Below are positions 5,249 through 11,765 of a DNA stretch of 11,765 nt, piece after piece. The stretch covers positions 1 through 11,765 of the forward strand of contig CAYXVY010000156.1 of NCBI GenBank assembly GCA_964468745.1, in the 5' to 3' direction. The stretch's first letter is position 1, and each line of letters begins with the position of its first letter. The notes under the pieces were generated by a model. It was not told the origin of the DNA, did not search any database, and worked only from the letters and a program-made list of their open reading frames with translations. This DNA is from JACPRB01 sp964468745. GTDB lineage: Bacteria > Planctomycetota > MHYJ01 > JACPRB01. Made by a program: the position numbers and the translations under genes.

Positions 5249-7333
5249 CTACCGCCCGGCTCGGAGTTGCGCAAGGGCGCCCCCCGCGACGGACGGGTCG
5301 GCCTCGCGTCCGCCGTAGCGTTCGTCCTCGAACAGGTCCGTGATCTGCGTGACAGGAGTGGCCAAGTCGTCGCGCCTTCCGCGAACGACGTCCACGAATT
5401 CGCGGGGCGTCACGTGGGGTGATCGTTCGAGGCCCTTCGCTTTGAGCAGACGCAGCATGTCCCTGTAGTAGGCGAGCGCGGGCACGCTGGGGATCGGGAT
5501 CGGACCGCGACCGGCGATCGCCGCCTGCGCGAGGGCGCGATGCTTCTTCGCGGTTCGCGCATACCACGTGAGGATGATCACCAGGAGGGCGATGGCCGTC
5601 CACCCTGTAATCGTGGTGAGAACAGCGACGGTAAAGGTGAGGAACTGGGCGAACAGGTCGCGCTGCCGGCCCGCATCGTAGAAAAGCACGTTGCGTTCGA
5701 GCGCATCTCGCATCGAGGCCCAGCCGCCGGAATTCGCCGCCGCGTCGGAGCGCGTGGCCGCGATGCGCGCACCGGCGGTCGGGTCGTACGTCACCCAGAG
5801 TCCGTTGTCGTACGGGATCTCCACCCACGCGTGCGCGTCGCTCTTGCGCAGGACCATGCACTGGCGCCGCTCGTCCCATCGCCCGCCGGCGTATCCGACC
5901 ACGACACGACACGGAGTGCGGACGGAGCGCAGCAGCACCGCCATCGCCGATGCGAAATAAACGCAGTACCCGCGGCGCCGCTTGAGAAATTCATGCACGG
6001 GGTCGCTGTTCGACTGCCATTCGAGCTGAAGCGTGTACTCGCAGTTCTCGGAGAGCCATTGCGCGATCGCCTTGGCTCGCTCGTGGGTGTTTCGGCGCTG
6101 GGCCCTCGGCAGCCGGCCGAGGATGCGTTCGGCGAGCCGGTCGTATTCCTCCGTGTGCGCGGAATTCGGCAGCTCCATCCAGTCGTGCGTCCCCCACGTG
6201 CCGGGAGGCAGGCCGCGCTCCCACGGCCGCCATGCGAACGCGGCGGAATATGCGGGCGTCTCGTTCTGGTGACGCGTCAGGTTGTGGTTCGTGTCGACGC
6301 CAATGTACGGCATGTCGACGTTCCAGCAGGGACGGGGAAGGAACAGCCAGGGCGAGCGCTCCGAGAGCGGTCTGACGGTCACGCCCGCGACGTCGCCGCC
6401 TGTCGCCGGATGCCACGAGGGCCTTTCGCTGAAGTCCGCTGAGCGGCGAGACGCCGAGTCCTGCTTTCGCGAGAACCACTTGCGGCCGTCGAACTGGTCG
6501 AAGGAGAGACCCTTGAGGTACACGTCCTCCGGATCCGGCCGGAACGGAAGCCCGTTGCGCGTGAAGCGTGCTTCCAGCGCCTCGGTGGGGTCGAGGATCA
6601 CGGATCCGAGCGAGGACATATCGATCGAATTCGAAATGCCCGATGCCATGTCGACCGGCCCGTCCGGGATCATGAGGCCGGCCGACCAGGCGAGACGGTC
6701 GCTATTGCGCCGCATGTTCAGCATCTGCCGGAGGCCGCCGAAATCGCGCGGAAAGAAGATGAAGCTGAACGATGCGCCGATGAGGACGACGAGCCAGATC
6801 GACACGCTGAGCTTGGCGGCACGCCCGGCGAGCGAACGGCCGGGAGGCACGAAGATTCCGAGGGTACGGTCCTCGGCCGCGGGTTGCAGGATGACGAGGT
6901 TGAGAAAGAAGATCGAGGCGCCCGCGTAGACGACCCACAGGGCGAAGTACGCGACGTCGAGCGCCACCACCGATCCCGCAATCATCTGCAGCAGCGAGAT
7001 CATGTACATCGTCCAGAGATCCGCGGGGACCTTGCGCTTGATCGCCTTCGCGATCTGCAGCATTCCCATCAGGTGCGTGACCACGGCCATGAGCGCGGAG
7101 CCGCCGGCGAAGTCGACCCATGTCAGCGCGAAGATGGGCAGGGCGACGCCGTGTTTCGTGATCCAGTCGGGCAAATGCGGCCGTCGCCCCGACTCGTGGA
7201 GCCCCCACGTTACGCCGAGTGCGAGCCATACCGCGAGTGTGACGAACCACTCCGCGAAGGCGAAGATCGACGCGGTCGCGCCCAGCGCCGCGCAGACGTA
7301 CGCGGCTGCGATCGAGAGCCTAGCCGAGCTCAT
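5249..7333 (-). CDS. TgpA-like membrane transglutaminase-fold protein
   Basis: A 694-residue membrane protein of the DUF3488/transglutaminase-core class. Hydrophobic segments occupy about residues 5-46, 62-90, 107-150 and 174-194. A large extracytoplasmic part follows, then one more membrane helix (about 560-590) and a C-terminal cytoplasmic segment of about 100 residues like DUF4129. The catalytic triad is visible: Cys457 in GYCVYFASAMAVLLRS, His501 in SDAHAWVEIP and Asp517 in TYDPTAG, with the spacing of the papain-like transglutaminase core. The family's physiological substrate is generally unknown; protease or cell-envelope roles are suggested for relatives. The start at 7333 was chosen over the upstream in-frame ATG at 7402 because the hydrophobic N-terminus begins there, GGAGAAG precedes it, and it leaves only a 14-base overlap with the DUF58 gene. 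It is last in the moxR-DUF58-tgpA operon. Confidence 0.9.
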   Translation of the reverse strand: MSSARLSIAAAYVCAALGATASIFAFAEWFVTLAVWLALGVTWGLHESGRRPHLPDWITKHGVALPIFALTWVDFAGGSALMAVVTHLMGMLQIAKAIKRKVPADLWTMYMISLLQMIAGSVVALDVAYFALWVVYAGASIFFLNLVILQPAAEDRTLGIFVPPGRSLAGRAAKLSVSIWLVVLIGASFSFIFFPRDFGGLRQMLNMRRNSDRLAWSAGLMIPDGPVDMASGISNSIDMSSLGSVILDPTEALEARFTRNGLPFRPDPEDVYLKGLSFDQFDGRKWFSRKQDSASRRSADFSERPSWHPATGGDVAGVTVRPLSERSPWLFLPRPCWNVDMPYIGVDTNHNLTRHQNETPAYSAAFAWRPWERGLPPGTWGTHDWMELPNSAHTEEYDRLAERILGRLPRAQRRNTHERAKAIAQWLSENCEYTLQLEWQSNSDPVHEFLKRRRGYCVYFASAMAVLLRSVRTPCRVVVGYAGGRWDERRQCMVLRKSDAHAWVEIPYDNGLWVTYDPTAGARIAATRSDAAANSGGWASMRDALERNVLFYDAGRQRDLFAQFLTFTVAVLTTITGWTAIALLVIILTWYARTAKKHRALAQAAIAGRGPIPIPSVPALAYYRDMLRLLKAKGLERSPHVTPREFVDVVRGRRDDLATPVTQITDLFEDERYGGREADPSVAGGALAQLRAGR

Positions 7334-8384
7334 CGGGCGGCTTCTCCACAAGGGCGGTGTCGCGGGGATCGATCCGCGTGAGCGACGCCCCGAGGGGGGC
7401 AAGTCCGTCGATCGTTCCGATCACGGCGATCTGCGCGCCGCGGATCTCGCGCGCGTCCCATTGCGTGTCGAGTCGTCCCTCGGTGGGCTGGACTTCCGCG
7501 AGTGCGCGAAGGATGCGGCGCAGGTGGTCTTCACCCGTTCCAAAGGGAACCCACGAAGCGCGTGCGGCGGCAATCGTGAGTGCGACTCGGTATCCGCGCG
7601 CGAGATACACGTCTGTCAGCGTCGCGCAAAGGGTGATGGAGCGCTCGAAAGCCGGATCAGGCGCGGCCGAGAGGGCGATCAGCAGTCGCTTGTCGATCTC
7701 GCGCTCGAATTCGCGGACCCACGCGCCACCCTTGCGGGCCGACGTGGCCCAGTGGACCCAGCGGGGATTGTCGCCGTGGCGGAACTCGCGCACTCCGTGA
7801 AATTCGCCGATGCCTCCGCGGACGGCGACCGGCAGGTCGGCCGCGATGGCGGGCTGCTCCCTGAGAATCTCGCGCACGAGTCGCCCCGGGCGCGGCAGAA
7901 CGGTGAGCGTCGAGGCCGCGTTGAGCGTGACGCGCTTGCCGAAAAGACCGAACGGAAACGACGACGAGAGCAGCACGTTGGCGAATGTTTTCACGCCGCG
8001 CCGATCGATACGCGCGCGATAGCGGAGCGCCGCCTGCTCGCCGGGTTCCAGCGACAGCACGGCAAGCGTGTGCGGGCGCGCCTCGTGAATGCGCGCGATG
8101 GCGTCGCTGACGCTGAAGAACATTGATGAGAATGCGGGCGTACGGTTCTCCAGCGCCAGGTCCACCTCGAAGGGGACGCCGGCGATGACCTCGTGCGGAT
8201 GGCGTCGCGAGGCCGCGAGCCCGCGCAGACCGAGGATCGCGAGCAGCAGCGCGACTCCAATCATCGTGCCGAGCAGGCAGAAGGCGGCGTAGATGAGGCT
8301 GAGCTGGTACACGAGGGCGATGTATCCGGACATCGCCAGCATTGGCAGAAAGACGAAGAACAGCGGCATGCGCGGCCGGATCAT
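7320..8384 (-). CDS. DUF58 domain membrane protein
   Basis: A 354-residue protein with two N-terminal membrane helices (about 7-29 and 31-55), then an extended beta-rich segment containing SFPFGLFGK (142-150), then the DUF58 signature REFRHGDNPRWVHWATSARK (199-218). The C-terminal part has a von Willebrand A-like arrangement, starting KRLLIALSA at about 232. DUF58 proteins are encoded next to MoxR ATPases in many phyla and are thought to be their membrane-anchored partners; the precise activity is unproven. It begins three bases after the moxR stop codon and overlaps the transglutaminase start by 14 bases, so all three are very likely co-transcribed and translationally coupled. Confidence 0.92.
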   Translation of the reverse strand: MIRPRMPLFFVFLPMLAMSGYIALVYQLSLIYAAFCLLGTMIGVALLLAILGLRGLAASRRHPHEVIAGVPFEVDLALENRTPAFSSMFFSVSDAIARIHEARPHTLAVLSLEPGEQAALRYRARIDRRGVKTFANVLLSSSFPFGLFGKRVTLNAASTLTVLPRPGRLVREILREQPAIAADLPVAVRGGIGEFHGVREFRHGDNPRWVHWATSARKGGAWVREFEREIDKRLLIALSAAPDPAFERSITLCATLTDVYLARGYRVALTIAAARASWVPFGTGEDHLRRILRALAEVQPTEGRLDTQWDAREIRGAQIAVIGTIDGLAPLGASLTRIDPRDTALVEKPPDELG

Positions 8385-8387
8385 GCG

Positions 8388-9338
8388 CTACACGGGGACA
8401 GGAGTCCTGTCGAGGATGCGGCGTACGATATCGAGCCGCTGCTTGCGCGTGCCCGAGCCGAACGCGTCGCGAGGGATGATGCGGTGGGCCAAGACGTGCG
8501 GAGCGAGATTCTTCACGTCGTCGGGGCGCACGTGGTCGCGCCCCGCGAGGAGAGCGGCGGCCTGCGCCGCACGCCGCAAGCCGAGCGATGCGCGCGGGCT
8601 CGCCCCAAGCGCGACGGCGTCGTCCTTGCGCGATTCCTGGATGATGCGCAGAACATAATTGACGAGTTCGTCGCTCACGCGGATGCGGGTGACCGACTGC
8701 TGCAGCGCGCGGAGCTCCTCGACGCCCATGACGGCCTTGACCGAATCGAGCGGGTGCGATTCTGCCTGGCTCGCGAGCATCTGTCGCTCCGCCTCGACGT
8801 CGGGGTATCCCATCTCGAACGAGAGGAGGAAGCGGTCAAGCTGCGAGTCGGGAAGGGGATACGTGCCCGCGTGCTCCAGGGGGTTGAGAGTGGCGATGAC
8901 GAGGAACGGGTCCGGAAGCGGATGCGTCTGGCTGTCGAGCGTGACCTGTCCGTCGTTCATGGCCTCGAGCAGGGCGGACTGCGTGCGCGGCGGCGTGCGG
9001 TTGAGTTCGTCTGCGAGCACGATGTTCGCGAAGACCGGGCCCGGCTTGAAGTGGAACTGGTCGGTCTGTGCGTTGTAGATCGCCACTCCGATCACGTCGC
9101 TCGGCAGCATGTCGCTCGTCAGCTGAATGCGTCGGAAGGCGCAGGAGATCGAACTCGCCAGCGTGCGGGCCAAGGTCGTCTTTCCGACTCCCGGAATATC
9201 CTCGATGAGCGCGTGGCCGCGCGCGAGAAGGCTGACCAGCAGCAGGCGGATCTGCGGCGACTTGCCGCGAATGACAGCTTCTATGTTCGACTGCAACGTG
9301 CGCAGTTGCGGCGGCAGGTCGGGCATGGTTCGGATCAT
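8388..9338 (-). CDS. MoxR-family AAA+ ATPase
   Basis: A 316-residue cytoplasmic AAA+ chaperone-like ATPase of the MoxR family. Motifs: Walker A EDIPGVGKTT (46-55, Lys53), Walker B IVLADELNR (106-114, Asp110-Glu111), sensor 1 TLNPLE (150-155, Asn152), arginine-finger region PDSQLDRFLLSFEMGYP (163-179), and the typical C-terminal lid with SPRASLGLRRAAQAAALL. The HAGTYPLPDSQLDRF stretch is diagnostic for MoxR. The start at 9338 (MIRTMPDLPP) is preferred: it has AGAGGG four bases upstream and the family-like N-terminus begins there. An earlier in-frame ATG at 9383 would add 15 atypical residues and leave only 14 bases to the divergent gene, and the later ATG at 9326 lacks a ribosome binding site. 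It is the first gene of a three-gene operon and probably remodels proteins with its DUF58 partner. Confidence 0.95.
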   Translation of the reverse strand: MIRTMPDLPPQLRTLQSNIEAVIRGKSPQIRLLLVSLLARGHALIEDIPGVGKTTLARTLASSISCAFRRIQLTSDMLPSDVIGVAIYNAQTDQFHFKPGPVFANIVLADELNRTPPRTQSALLEAMNDGQVTLDSQTHPLPDPFLVIATLNPLEHAGTYPLPDSQLDRFLLSFEMGYPDVEAERQMLASQAESHPLDSVKAVMGVEELRALQQSVTRIRVSDELVNYVLRIIQESRKDDAVALGASPRASLGLRRAAQAAALLAGRDHVRPDDVKNLAPHVLAHRIIPRDAFGSGTRKQRLDIVRRILDRTPVPV

Positions 9339-9371
9339 GGTACCCTCTGCGCGGTTTGACGCACATCGACG

Positions 9372-9399
9372 TTGCAAGTTCACGGTGCTTCGCCATAAT
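9372..9399 (+). promoter_or_regulatory. candidate promoter for the RecQ-like gene
   Basis: TTGCAA (9372-9377) and CATAAT (9394-9399) are separated by 16 bases and resemble sigma-70 -35 and -10 boxes, in the 59-bp space between divergent start codons. If real, transcription would begin near 9406, after the ATG at 9398. Translation would then have to start at the in-frame GTG at 9410, almost leaderless. The call rests on consensus similarity alone. Confidence 0.2.
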
Positions 9400-11257
9400 G
9401 TCGCGCACGGTGGAGTGGTCAGAGCTCAACGCAAAATACGTCCTGCACGCTCGAAGGATGCTGCTAGGCGGACGCGGCGCCCAGGGCGAGGAGCTTCTGC
9501 GGCAGGGACTTGAGGAGACGGGCGACGCGTGGCTCGCGTATCACCTCGCCGAGGCGATCGTGACGCTTGCGCCCGAAGACGCGTCGCGGCTCGAAGAGGC
9601 GTGCGCTTTCTACGATCAGGCGGTAAAGCGCCTTGCGGGGACGCTTCATCGACAACTTGCGGAGGCGGCGCGCGACAAGGCTCGCGTGCTGCTTGAGATG
9701 GCGCCGAAGAGGTCCGCGGGTCCGAAGTCACTGCTTCCGACGGCGGATGTTGCTCCGGTCCGTCGCCCGGTGGCCCGGCCGGTGGACGATGAGGCGCCGC
9801 CCGACCCGATGCTCGCGAAGCTGAAGGAGTCTTTCGGATTCGAGAGCTTCCGCGCAGGACAGCGCGAGGTGATCGAAATCCTGCTCAAGGGGCGCCACGC
9901 ACTTTCCGTCATGCAGCCCGGCAGCGGCCGCTCACTCGTGTACGAGTTGTCCGCGCGGCTGCTCGAAGGGGCGACGGTCGTGGTCACGTCGCGGACGCCC
10001 AGGGATGGCTCGCGCGCGAAATACGTTACGCCCGACCGGCTCGGCGAGGAATTCGGCGCCGTGTCGCTGCTTGTCGTCGAAAACGCGGAGACCGCCAGCG
10101 AGTGGAGTCCGCGGTTCCGTTCGGAGATGGCGGGACTGCGCGACGCGATCCGTCGCATCTCGCCCGGAGCGATTCTGGCGAGCGCAGGCACAGCGAACCA
10201 GAACGTCCGCAACGACATCATTGAGCGGCTCGGGCTCTCGTCGCCGTACGTGCACGTCGGCACATTCGACCGCCGGAATCTCGTCTGGAGCGTGATCGAG
10301 ACGCGTGACAAATTGGCTGCGCTGAAAATCGTTCTCGCGGAGCAGGGCGGTCCCGCGGTGGTCTACGTGGGGCGCCGTTCCGACGCGGATTCGCTGGCGG
10401 GCACGATACCGGGCGCGAGCGCAGTGGTGGAGGAGTGGGAGGCTGGCAAGGCGCGCGTTCTTGTCACGGCTCGAGGGGAGACGCCGGCGTTGAGCCGAAA
10501 GGATGTCCGTGCCGTCGTGCATTGGCAGATGCCGATGGCGATCGAGACCTACTACGAGGAAGCGACGCACGCTGGACGTGACGGACAGGCTGCGCAGTGC
10601 GTCCTGCTCTATGATCCCGACGATCGCGGGGCGCTGCATCGGGTCATCGAGCTCGCGTATCCGGACCGTCCCATGCTGCTGTCGATCGTCGAGGCGATCG
10701 AGGAGAGGCGCGATCCGTATGCATCGGGCACGCGTCCGCAAGTGATGACGGCGCTTGCGGTTCTCGAGCAGCAGGGGTTCCTCGTACGCGATGGTGACGG
10801 ATTTATCCGTCGCGACGGCGGGCCGAACCTGACGCGAATCGACATGTCGGACGTGGAGCGCAGCCGCCGTCGCTCCGAGGATCGGTTGCGCGCGATGGAG
10901 CGCTACACGGATGCGCGGGGGTGCCGTCGCCTCGAGATTCTCGGCTACTTCGGCGAACGGCTTGCGGCGGGATACCAGTGCGCGGGATGCGATCGGTGCC
11001 GCGCGGCGCGCGAGACCGCGGGAGGGGACGGCGCCGTCGTACGGCAGGCGGTTATCGTCGGCGTCAAGGAACTCGAGTCGCGACGATTCTCCATCAACGA
11101 GATGGCGCGCGCGATGCTGTTCCTCGCGCCGGCTCACGTGACGCGGCCTCTGAAGGGCAAGAGCGAGGCCGAAGTGCGCGACTTCATCAATGCGCTGCTT
11201 CGCGAAGGGGCGATCGAACTCGATCCGAGCGGCCGCTTCGTCCGCGCGCGTCGCTGA
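9398..11257 (+). CDS. RecQ-like protein with degenerate helicase motifs (putative pseudo-helicase)
   Basis: A 619-residue protein. Residues 1-100 are helical and TPR-like and 105-135 are a Pro/Ala linker; neither part is normal for RecQ. From 140 it follows RecQ: FGFESFRAGQREVI (146-159, Q motif), MQPGSGRSL (172-180, Walker A with Arg178 for Lys), VENAETASEW (227-236, where RecQ has DEAHCISQW), ASAGTANQNVRNDI (261-274, for TATAT..VR.DI), FDRRNL (290-295), VVYVGRR (321-327), EEATHAGRDG (387-396, for QETGRAGRDG), GCRRLEILGYFGE (508-520) and CAGCDRC (528-534). Thus Cys509, 528, 531 and 534 keep the zinc site. A winged-helix-like tail ends the protein and HRDC is absent. The loop between motif Ia and the PERL-like TPDRL is about 36 residues shorter than in E. 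coli RecQ. Loss of Walker Lys and DEAH predicts no ATP-driven unwinding. No Shine-Dalgarno is visible at 9398; GTG 9410 is an alternative start. Confidence 0.88.
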   Translation: MSRTVEWSELNAKYVLHARRMLLGGRGAQGEELLRQGLEETGDAWLAYHLAEAIVTLAPEDASRLEEACAFYDQAVKRLAGTLHRQLAEAARDKARVLLEMAPKRSAGPKSLLPTADVAPVRRPVARPVDDEAPPDPMLAKLKESFGFESFRAGQREVIEILLKGRHALSVMQPGSGRSLVYELSARLLEGATVVVTSRTPRDGSRAKYVTPDRLGEEFGAVSLLVVENAETASEWSPRFRSEMAGLRDAIRRISPGAILASAGTANQNVRNDIIERLGLSSPYVHVGTFDRRNLVWSVIETRDKLAALKIVLAEQGGPAVVYVGRRSDADSLAGTIPGASAVVEEWEAGKARVLVTARGETPALSRKDVRAVVHWQMPMAIETYYEEATHAGRDGQAAQCVLLYDPDDRGALHRVIELAYPDRPMLLSIVEAIEERRDPYASGTRPQVMTALAVLEQQGFLVRDGDGFIRRDGGPNLTRIDMSDVERSRRRSEDRLRAMERYTDARGCRRLEILGYFGERLAAGYQCAGCDRCRAARETAGGDGAVVRQAVIVGVKELESRRFSINEMARAMLFLAPAHVTRPLKGKSEAEVRDFINALLREGAIELDPSGRFVRARR

Positions 11258-11314
11258 CGAATTCACTGAACTAGGGCCCTCCCGACGACGTCAGAAGATG
11301 TGGAGCGGGGCAGT

Positions 11315-11320
11315 GGGGGA
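11315..11320 (+). promoter_or_regulatory. ribosome binding site of the gene at 11327
   Basis: GGGGGA lies six bases before ATG 11327. It decides this start over the in-frame GTG at 11300 and TTG at 11324. Confidence 0.55.
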
Positions 11321-11326
11321 TCCTTG

Positions 11327-11765
11327 ATGAAGTGGTGCGCCGCTCTGGTTCTCTCGCTCGCGTTGCCGGCCTGCTTGCGCGGCGACGTTGATGTAATCGT
11401 CTCCGCGGGGAGTCCGCTCGACTGGCTGGGCGACCTGTCACGGCCGGTTCCGACGCGTGACCGCACCACGCCGCGACTGGAGGGCGTCAACGCCACAGTC
11501 GTCGAGTCCGAGCCGCGGCTGTATGCGACGGACGTCTACAGTTTCGCGAAGATTACGACGCGCGATCTGATCGGCGAAATCCCCTGGACGGTCATCAAGG
11601 ATGTCGAGACGGGGGACAGTCGCGATGTGGAGACGCCGAGCGGCGCGGCGAAGCTGAAGGTGCCGCCGGTCACCGAGGACGTGATCTGGCTCGCGCTCGC
11701 GGCCCTGTTGCGTCGCGTGCTGCATCCGGCGCAGGTTCCGGAGTACGAGGTCGAGGAGTACCTCG
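11327..11765 (+). CDS. exported protein of unknown function, 3' end outside window
   Basis: The first 146 codons of a gene that stays open to the window end. Residues 1-15 (MKWCAALVLSLALPA) look like a signal peptide: Lys2, a hydrophobic core, then LPAC with Cys16. This is a slightly atypical lipobox (Pro at -2), so it may be a lipoprotein or a Sec-secreted protein. The mature part is charged and Pro-rich (starting GSPLDWLGDLSRPVPTRD), includes LRRVLHPAQVPEYEVEEYL near the edge, and has no domain I recognise. Codon use matches the neighbours. It lies 69 bases past the RecQ-like gene on the same strand, so the two could be co-transcribed, but there is no coupling and the genes need not be related. 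Confidence 0.7.
   Translation, partial: MKWCAALVLSLALPACLRGDVDVIVSAGSPLDWLGDLSRPVPTRDRTTPRLEGVNATVVESEPRLYATDVYSFAKITTRDLIGEIPWTVIKDVETGDSRDVETPSGAAKLKVPPVTEDVIWLALAALLRRVLHPAQVPEYEVEEYL

Noticed and set aside
4953..5422. Plus-strand open frames of about 100-120 residues across the repeat-rich gap (4953-5318, 5047-5343, 5090-5422)
   Set aside because: They run through perfect inverted repeats and into the 3' end of the transglutaminase gene, so the open frames follow from GC-rich repeats.
7334..7402. Longer N-terminus for the transglutaminase from ATG 7402
   Set aside because: The extra 23 residues are Arg/Pro-rich, precede the membrane helix and would overlap the DUF58 gene by 83 bases. 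The start at 7333 has a better ribosome binding site and overlap.
7002..9359. Long plus-strand open frames (7002-8126 and 8193-9359) opposite the transglutaminase, DUF58 and moxR genes
   Set aside because: The minus-strand products have clear catalytic and family motifs; the plus-strand frames are composition shadows.
9398..11257. The RecQ-like gene as a decaying pseudogene or a sequencing artefact
   Set aside because: There is no stop or frameshift in 619 codons. The motif changes are in-frame substitutions and clean shortenings in both RecA lobes, while other motifs stay intact. An assembly error cannot be excluded fully, but it would not alter many separate motifs in this way.
9932..11266. 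444-residue minus-strand frame opposite the RecQ-like gene
   Set aside because: I considered whether the degenerate RecQ motifs meant that the other strand was coding. The plus frame keeps zinc cysteines and RecQ landmarks in order, while the minus frame is Arg/His-rich with no motif.

Overview
This is a high-GC bacterial window with no tRNA, rRNA, CRISPR array or insertion sequence that I can see. The cut-off first gene is a Planctomycetes-type DUF1549/DUF1553 protein, common in Planctomycetota, Verrucomicrobiota and Acidobacteriota. With the GC-rich codon use and the other genes, I lean towards Acidobacteriota or a related soil/sediment lineage, but the window alone does not settle it.

Layout. 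(1) 3-1175 (+): C-terminal part of a DUF1549/DUF1553 protein. (2) 1176-1451: a repeat-dense intergenic region. (3) 1452-2866 (+): kbl (2-amino-3-ketobutyrate CoA ligase), joined by an ATGA overlap to a 76-residue zinc-ribbon protein with one membrane segment. (4) 2888-4852 (-): a stand-alone cytoplasmic molybdopterin oxidoreductase, convergent with the kbl pair. (5) 4853-5248: a 396-bp intergenic region, also repeat-dense. (6) 9338 down to 5249 (-): a tight three-gene operon, MoxR AAA+ ATPase, DUF58 protein and TgpA-like membrane transglutaminase. (7) 9398-11257 (+), divergent from moxR: a 619-residue RecQ-like protein. (8) 11327 to the window end (+): the start of an exported protein of unknown function.

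How the genes work together. The MoxR/DUF58/transglutaminase genes form a recurrent bacterial set in which a cytoplasmic AAA+ chaperone, a membrane-anchored DUF58 protein and a membrane transglutaminase-fold enzyme probably act together. kbl serves threonine/glycine metabolism but has no tdh beside it here. The other genes look like independent units.

Two things stand out. First, the RecQ-like protein keeps the RecQ fold landmarks (FRAGQ, FDRRNL, AGRDG, the four zinc cysteines), but its helicase motifs are altered: Walker A Lys is Arg, the DEAH box reads ENAE, the TATA motif reads SAGT, and motifs Ia and V are lost. It is intact and reads as a pseudo-helicase with an added helical N-terminal region. 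Second, the two repeat-rich intergenic regions share a composite architecture: a short array of units repeating about every nine bases, then a 37-bp hairpin repeat that is 34/37 identical between the two sites. Both copies lie in the same orientation relative to transcription.
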